Shown here: one piece after another, positions 57,448 through 61,516 of the stretch
How positions within the stretch are numbered: the first letter of the stretch is position 1
Layout: each line of letters starts with the position of its first letter
NCBI GenBank assembly: GCA_014904985.1
Contig: MU128949.1
Location: 1,873 to 63,388 of the forward strand
Length of the DNA: 61,516 bases
Direction of reading: 5' to 3'
From: Hydnum rufescens UP504
Lineage: Eukaryota; Basidiomycota; Agaricomycetes; Cantharellales; Hydnaceae
Notes under the pieces: model-generated
Database searches by the model: none
The model's input: only the letters and a program-made list of their open reading frames with translations
Told to the model about the DNA's origin: nothing
Made by a program: the position numbers and the translations under genes

Positions 57448-58416
57448 GTGAGTATTTTTTTTAGTAGATACAACGGTGCAAAAAGAGCAGCGAAAGCTGC
57501 TCTTTTTGTGCTGCTTTGGAATTTTTTTACTAACGCGCCTTTATTTATTATAGATTGAGGCCTCACAACGAGAGCCCAAACGGGAACCCGACGCACGGGA
57601 ACGTGACACGGCAGTGCAATGCATGGGAATGTGACATGGCAGCGCAACATACAGCAATGCGACATGGCAGCACAGCATACAGCAACGTGACCGCAGCGCA
57701 ACACACAGCAATGCGACACGGCAGCGCAACGTATGGCAACGCGACACGGCCGCACAGCGTACAGCAACGCGACCACAGCGCAACACATGGCAATGTGACA
57801 CGGCAGTGCAACATACAGCAACGCAACACAGCAGCACAGCGTACGGCAACGCGACCGCAGCACAACGCATGGCAATGCAACATGGCAGCATGACACATGG
57901 GAATGCGACACAGCAACCCAACGACGCGATATATGGCACCGCACCAAACGAGGATGCGACCATGTCAAATGACACACCAGGAATCACACACCCGCCACAG
58001 CAGGTGTGTGGTTCCATATCAGGTGAGTTCCTCCCCCCCACTACCTACAGCCATGCAAAAAGAGCAGTGAAAGCTGCTCTTTTTGTGTGTTCTTTAATTT
58101 TTAACTAATTTAAAAGTCATATCGTCTAGGTCTCGAGTCTCTTTGCAAACAAATACCGATGCAAAACCCCCCACAACCCCACTTATCGACGCCCGAATGA
58201 CAGGGCACAGAGAAGACCCATACGACCGGTCGTACGGATGACCTGGAGTACATGGTCCCAGTACCCCACACTCCCGCAGCGGGTGTGGGGTACTACAAAG
58301 GTATGTCTCTTTTATTTTTTTTATTTCTTATTCTTGTGGTGCAAAAAGAGCAGCATAGGCTGCTCTTTTTGCGCTGCATTGCTGTTCTACTAACATTTCA
58401 TCATTTATTTCTCTAG
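57448..58416 (+). other. Element B right array: three plus-strand hairpin introns
   Basis: Introns 57,448-57,553 (GTGAGT...TATAG), 58,023-58,129 (GTGAGT...CTAG) and 58,301-58,416 (GTATGT...CTAG), 106-116 nt. Stems are GCAAAAAGAGCAGC/GCTGCTCTTTTTGC with GAAA loops in the first two. The first intron is nearly identical to the first left intron of A (32,505-32,401), as expected for the inverted orientation. The terminal exon runs from 58,417 to the poly-C hairpin near 58,640. Confidence 0.72.
57602..57920 (+). repeat. 26-28 bp minisatellite inside the long exon of element B
   Basis: About twelve imperfect copies of GACACGGCAGCGCAACATAC-type units alternate CAGCAAC and ATGGCAA endings. The same repeat occurs at about 32,180-32,370 (A, minus strand) in the matching exon and in part in C (54,085-54,141 and 58,935-59,060). 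Unit length and content do not keep a reading frame. Confidence 0.75.
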
Positions 58417-58703
58417 ATTCTGAACCAGAACCCCCGCGAGCCCCCAAGCAGAACCCGCCAAACGAGATGCAGCAAACAATTACCGCAAACGAAGCCCCCA
58501 CAAATGAAGACCGACCCCTTCGAGGGAGCGCCCAAATGGAACCGACCCTGACCAGGGCATATGGACCCCACCTGCTGTGGCAGGTGTGGTGGGTATATGC
58601 AGGTGTGTGGCTTGCATGAACTATGCCCCCCCCTGTGGTGGCAAACCCCAGGGGGGGGGGGATAATATGTATATAGCATAATATGTATATAATAATAGTA
58701 GTA

Positions 58704-58743
<40 letters not shown>

Positions 58744-59116
58744 GTAAACAAACAATAGTAAATAAACAAATAATCTAGCACAGCCATGGATTGGCCAATA
58801 GATGGCCAAAAAAACTGAATTGGAATGGCTTGATTTCAGCCAAAAGGTCTGGGGGACCTCTTAGGTACCATTTTCTGCCCCGAAAGTGGTACCTAAATTA
58901 GGTCCCCTATGTGACTGACCAGCCTGGCGGTACCATAGGTCGCATCATTGCCGCATTGCCGTACATTGCATTGTTGGCATGGTACTGTAGGTCGCATCAT
59001 TGGGGTGTTGGCGCATTGCCGTACGTCACGTCATTTGGTGTGCCTTTGCTTGGGGCATTGCCATTTGGGCCCTCGTTTCACGTGTTTTCGTTGTGCCTTG
59101 GACCCCAGGTCTCAAT

Positions 59117-59221
59117 CTAGAAAAATACAAAATATGTTAGTAAAAAGGTTCAAAGGGGCGCAAAAAGAGCAGCTTTCGCTGCTCTTTTTGCACCATTGTA
59201 TCTACTAGGGGAAACACTCAC
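59117..59221 (-). other. Element C left array, first hairpin intron
   Basis: Minus-strand intron of 105 nt with donor GTGAGT and acceptor CTAG, stem CGCAAAAAGAGCAGC/GCTGCTCTTTTTG and GAAA loop. It is orthologous to 32,505-32,401 in A and 57,448-57,553 in B. The upstream exon stem is decayed on one side (CCACACCCCCGC/GTGGGTGTGTGG). Confidence 0.72.
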
Positions 59222-59322
59222 CTTGTGACCACACCCCCGCAGCAGTGGGTGTGTGGTCGTGTGCTTGCCTTTCCAGGCAGTTGCTTGTTTTGGTTGTGGA
59301 GATGCGAAGGAAGATGCAAACT

Positions 59323-59965
59323 CAATGCCGGCAATTGCCAGTATTTAAGAAGCGCCCAGTGCTGATGCTACAAGCACAGTACACATTAATAGTAAGCATG
59401 TAGATGCAAAATAAATACTATATAATAAATATTTGTCCAAGAAAATTCTAAGAAGAAGAAGATAATGAGTCAGAGCTCAATAAGGCGTGATATGGCTAAT
59501 TGCAAAGTGGATTGGGCCATTTCTATGCATCAGAATTGGCCGAAATTTGAATATATTGATGGTATATATGCACTCTACATGGATGACGAGTTATATTGGA
59601 CGTTCTGGGCATTTTTCAATTTTTCACACCTTCAATTCCCTAAATAGGGAATTGAAGGCGTGAAAAATTGAAAAATGCCCAGAACGTCCAATATAACTCA
59701 TCATCCATGTAGAGTGCATATATACCATCAATATATTCAAATTTCGGCCAATTCTGATGCATAGAAATGGCCCAATCCACTTTGCAATTAGCCATATCAC
59801 GCCTTATTGAGCTCTGACTCATTATCTTCTTCTTCTTAGAATTTTCTTGGACAAATATTTATTATATAGTATTTATTTTGCATCTACATGCTTACTATTA
59901 ATGTGTACTGTGCTTGTAGCGCCAGCACTTGGGTGCTTCTTGAGTATTGGCAGTTGCTGGCATTG
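59323..59965. repeat. Central palindrome of element C (about 320-bp arms)
   Basis: The centre is CCCTAAATAGGG at 59,638-59,649. Arms are nearly perfect, so the same 60-codon ORF appears on both strands (59,465-59,647 and 59,640-59,822). Shared blocks with A and B are listed there; the innermost 200 bp (GACGTTCTGGGC) differ from B. Confidence 0.9.
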
Positions 59966-60000
59966 AATTTCGCAACTACGCAGCCACATCCTAAGGCAAC

Positions 60001-60056
60001 ACACACAACCACCACACAACCACCACACAACCACCACACAACCACCACACAACCCC
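60001..60056 (+). repeat. ACCACACAACC repeat in first right exon of element C
   Basis: Four to five copies of an 11-bp unit stand where A and B have CAG-type repeats. Confidence 0.8.
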
Positions 60057-60102
60057 CAACCCTGCAACCACACCCCTGCTGCTGTGGGTGTGTGGTCATA
60101 AG

Positions 60103-61516
60103 GTAAGTTTCCATTTTAGTAGGTACAATGGCGCAAAAAGAGTAGTGAAAGCTACTCTTTTTGCACTGGTTTTAATTTCTTTACTAACAACTTTATTATT
60201 CTAGGTTATGGCTTTGTCCCAGGTGCCAACGAGGAGGCCCGACCTGCCACAAATGAGGACCTGCGGAGCAAGCCCCCCAGAACAACAAAGGAGACCGGCG
60301 AACAACAATGCCAAACGAAGGGATGAACCACACACCCGCAGTAGCGGGTGTGTGGTTCTATACAAGGTATGTAATGTACCCGCACAAAAGAGCAGCGACA
60401 GCTGCTCTTTTTGTGTCACTTTTATTTTTTGAACTAATAATATTTTATTCTAGGTATCGCCACAAATGAACCCGCAAAGCAAGCCAGAATGACAGCACCC
60501 CTGCAAATGACGCACCACATGAAGAGAACCACACACCCGCTACTGCGGGTGTGTGGTTTTATACTCGGTATGTAATGTACCCCGACGGTGCAAAAAGAGC
60601 AGCGAAAGCTGCTCTTTTTGCATCGTTTTTCATTTTTTAACTAATAATTTTTCATTCTAGGTATCCTCACAAATGACAACCCGCGGAGCAAGCCCACCAC
60701 GCCCGCAAGGGAGACTGGTGAATGATGACACACCATGAACCACACACCCGCAGTAGCGGGTGTGTGGTTCTATCTATGTATGTAACGCACCCCCGACGAC
60801 GCAAAAAGAGCAGTGAAAGCTGCTCTTTTTGTGTCGCTTTTAATTTTTTAACTAATGATTTCTTATTCTAGGTATTGTCACAAATGGAGACCCGCGAAGC
60901 AAGCCCCCCCAGAATGACAACACCCCCGCGAACAATGACGCACCACATGAAGAGAACCACACACCCACAGTAGCGGGTGTGTGGTTCTATCTATGCAAGG
61001 TATGTAACACACCCCGACGACACAAAAAGAGCAGCGAAAGCTGCTCTTTTTGTGTCACTTATAATTTTTTAACTAATAGTTTTTTATTCTAGGTATCACC
61101 ACAAGTGAAGACCCGCGAAGTGAGCCCCCCCGGAACGAGACAATCGCCGTGAACAGATGATGCGCCGAAAAAGAGACCGAACCACACACCTGCAGTGGTC
61201 GGTGTGTGGGTTCTAATAACAGGTTATGTAATGTAGTGCACCCCCAACCAAAAAGAGCTGCGAAGGCAGCTCTTTTTGCGTTGCTTTAACTTTTACTAAT
61301 CTAAAATTTTGTATTCTAGATCTTCCTTCCCCCCAAACGAGTACGTGCCCAAAAACCCCCGAACCCACTGTATGGAAAACTGGCAGTCGAGGGTATGCGT
61401 CCCTGGGCAAAAACGAGTACCACACACCCGCCAATGTGGGTGTGTGGTACTACAAGGTACTTTTTTTTTAACTTTCTACATCTACAGTGACACCAAAGGA
61501 GCAGCGCAAGCTGCTC
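60103..61516 (+). other. Element C right array: six complete hairpin introns and a seventh cut by the window end
   Basis: Introns 60,103-60,204, 60,367-60,453, 60,568-60,660, 60,778-60,871, 61,000-61,092 and 61,223-61,319 (87-102 nt); a seventh donor (GTACTT) is at 61,457. All acceptors are CTAG preceded by ACTAAT or CTAAC. Stems show paired variants: GAGTAG/CTACTC in the first and GAGCTGC/GCAGCTC in the sixth. GAAA loops occur in the first and third to fifth. Exons of 114-162 nt end in ACCACACACCCGC/GCGGGTGTGTGGT plus about 4-10 nt. The first exon is open for 54 codons, but the next ones contain stops, so coding is not conserved. Confidence 0.75.

Larger units (their letters stand above)
54150..58926 (-). 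mobile_element. Element B: complete 4.78-kb hairpin-exon element nested in C
   Basis: B starts CACCTTGGTCAGTCA at 54,150 and ends with the reverse complement of CAGGCTGGTCAGTCA at 58,926, so it is inverted relative to A and C. Flanking 8-mers are GCAGTACC (54,142-54,149) and GCGGTACC (58,927-58,934), a 7/8 match. It carries five minus-strand introns and a block of tandem terminal hairpins on the left, a 650-bp central palindrome, and three plus-strand introns on the right. No transposase gene is visible. CpG-rich stems (CCCGCC/GGCGGG) and intact stem pairing suggest a recent insertion. Confidence 0.78.
53153..61516 (+). mobile_element. Element C: hairpin-exon element interrupted by element B (right end beyond window)
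   Basis: C begins CAGGCTGGTCAGTCA at 53,153 with the nested palindrome GGACCTAATTTAGGTACC ... GGTACCTAATAGGTCC. Its left array (minus) runs to 54,141, is split by element B (54,150-58,926) inside an exon, and resumes at 58,935. The central palindrome is at 59,323-59,965, and the right array (plus) continues to the window end. The split exon matches the second left exon of A on both sides of B, which proves the nesting. CpG is well kept, so C is younger than A. Confidence 0.75.

Noticed and set aside
54150..58926. TA target duplication for element B, as expected for a pogo relative
   Set aside because: TA could be placed at B by shifting the ends outward, but it fails at A. The 8-bp duplications fit A, B and D.
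59465..59822. Sixty-codon ORF (MSQSSIRRDMANCK...) on both strands
   Set aside because: The same sequence is read twice because the region is a palindrome; it is not kept in B.
60386..60420. Rho-independent terminators (GC stem followed by TTTTT)
   Set aside because: The T run is part of the stem and pairs with the A run. It sits inside predicted introns of a fungal genome.
53630..61516. CRISPR-like array of spaced palindromic repeats
   Set aside because: Units are 200-300 bp, repeats are diverged, spacers are homologous between units, and splice signals occur in fixed order; the genome is eukaryotic.

Overview
The window looks like a repeat-choked stretch of a filamentous basidiomycete (Agaricomycete) genome. 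The evidence is the Ty3/gypsy chromovirus remains, a pogo-like DDE transposase gene, short spliceosomal introns (50-60 nt in the two protein genes where splicing can be checked), and the absence of any recognisable housekeeping gene. Almost everything is mobile DNA, much of it nested. Most of 7.5-39 kb is nearly free of CpG, and most in-frame stops in its decayed genes are TGA. Both facts fit long-term cytosine methylation and deamination. The blocks 1-7.4, 40.5-52.7 and 53-61.5 kb look younger.

Layout. 1-1,845: 3' LTR and integrase/chromodomain end of a minus-strand chromovirus (G1). 1.85-4.8 kb: no recognisable gene. 4.8-7.5 kb: a decayed protein gene ending at a polypurine tract and an LTR. 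7.8-8.2 kb: an 80-bp minisatellite. 9.7-12.35 kb: a decayed multi-exon gene (minus), its start next to the polypurine tract of another LTR. 15.7-16.9 kb: a large inverted repeat. 17.8-20.0 kb: element D. 20.3-22.2 kb: an element with 47-bp terminal inverted repeats, full of CAGCTG. 24.7-28.4 kb: hairpin minisatellites and a second large inverted repeat, with a 25-N gap. 30.5-39.5 kb: a second chromovirus copy (G3), cut by element A, by a zinc-cluster/coiled-coil gene and by a probable solo LTR. 39.8-43.0 kb: transposase gene E. 43.4-49.6 kb: a second type of gypsy element (G2) with extra ORFs downstream. 53.2-61.5 kb: element C, with element B nested inside it.

The unusual system is the family formed by elements A, B, C and D and the tail of E. 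Each is an array of exon/intron units. Every exon ends in a stem-loop (CCACACACCCGC against GCGGGTGTGTGG, or a variant) 4-10 nt upstream of a 5' splice site. Nearly every intron (mostly 87-126 nt) carries a second stem-loop (AAAAAGAGCAGC against GCTGCTCTTTTT), often with a GAAA loop, ahead of a CTAAC/CTAAT branch site and a CTAG acceptor. In A, B and C two arrays run outward from a giant central palindrome to complex terminal inverted repeats. Apparent 8-bp target duplications flank A (7/8), B (7/8) and D (8/8). In E the same kind of array follows the transposase coding exon and seems to form its 3' exons. About 35 such introns are visible. The stems differ between copies by paired changes, so the structure is kept while the sequence drifts. 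I do not know of a described element with this organisation.
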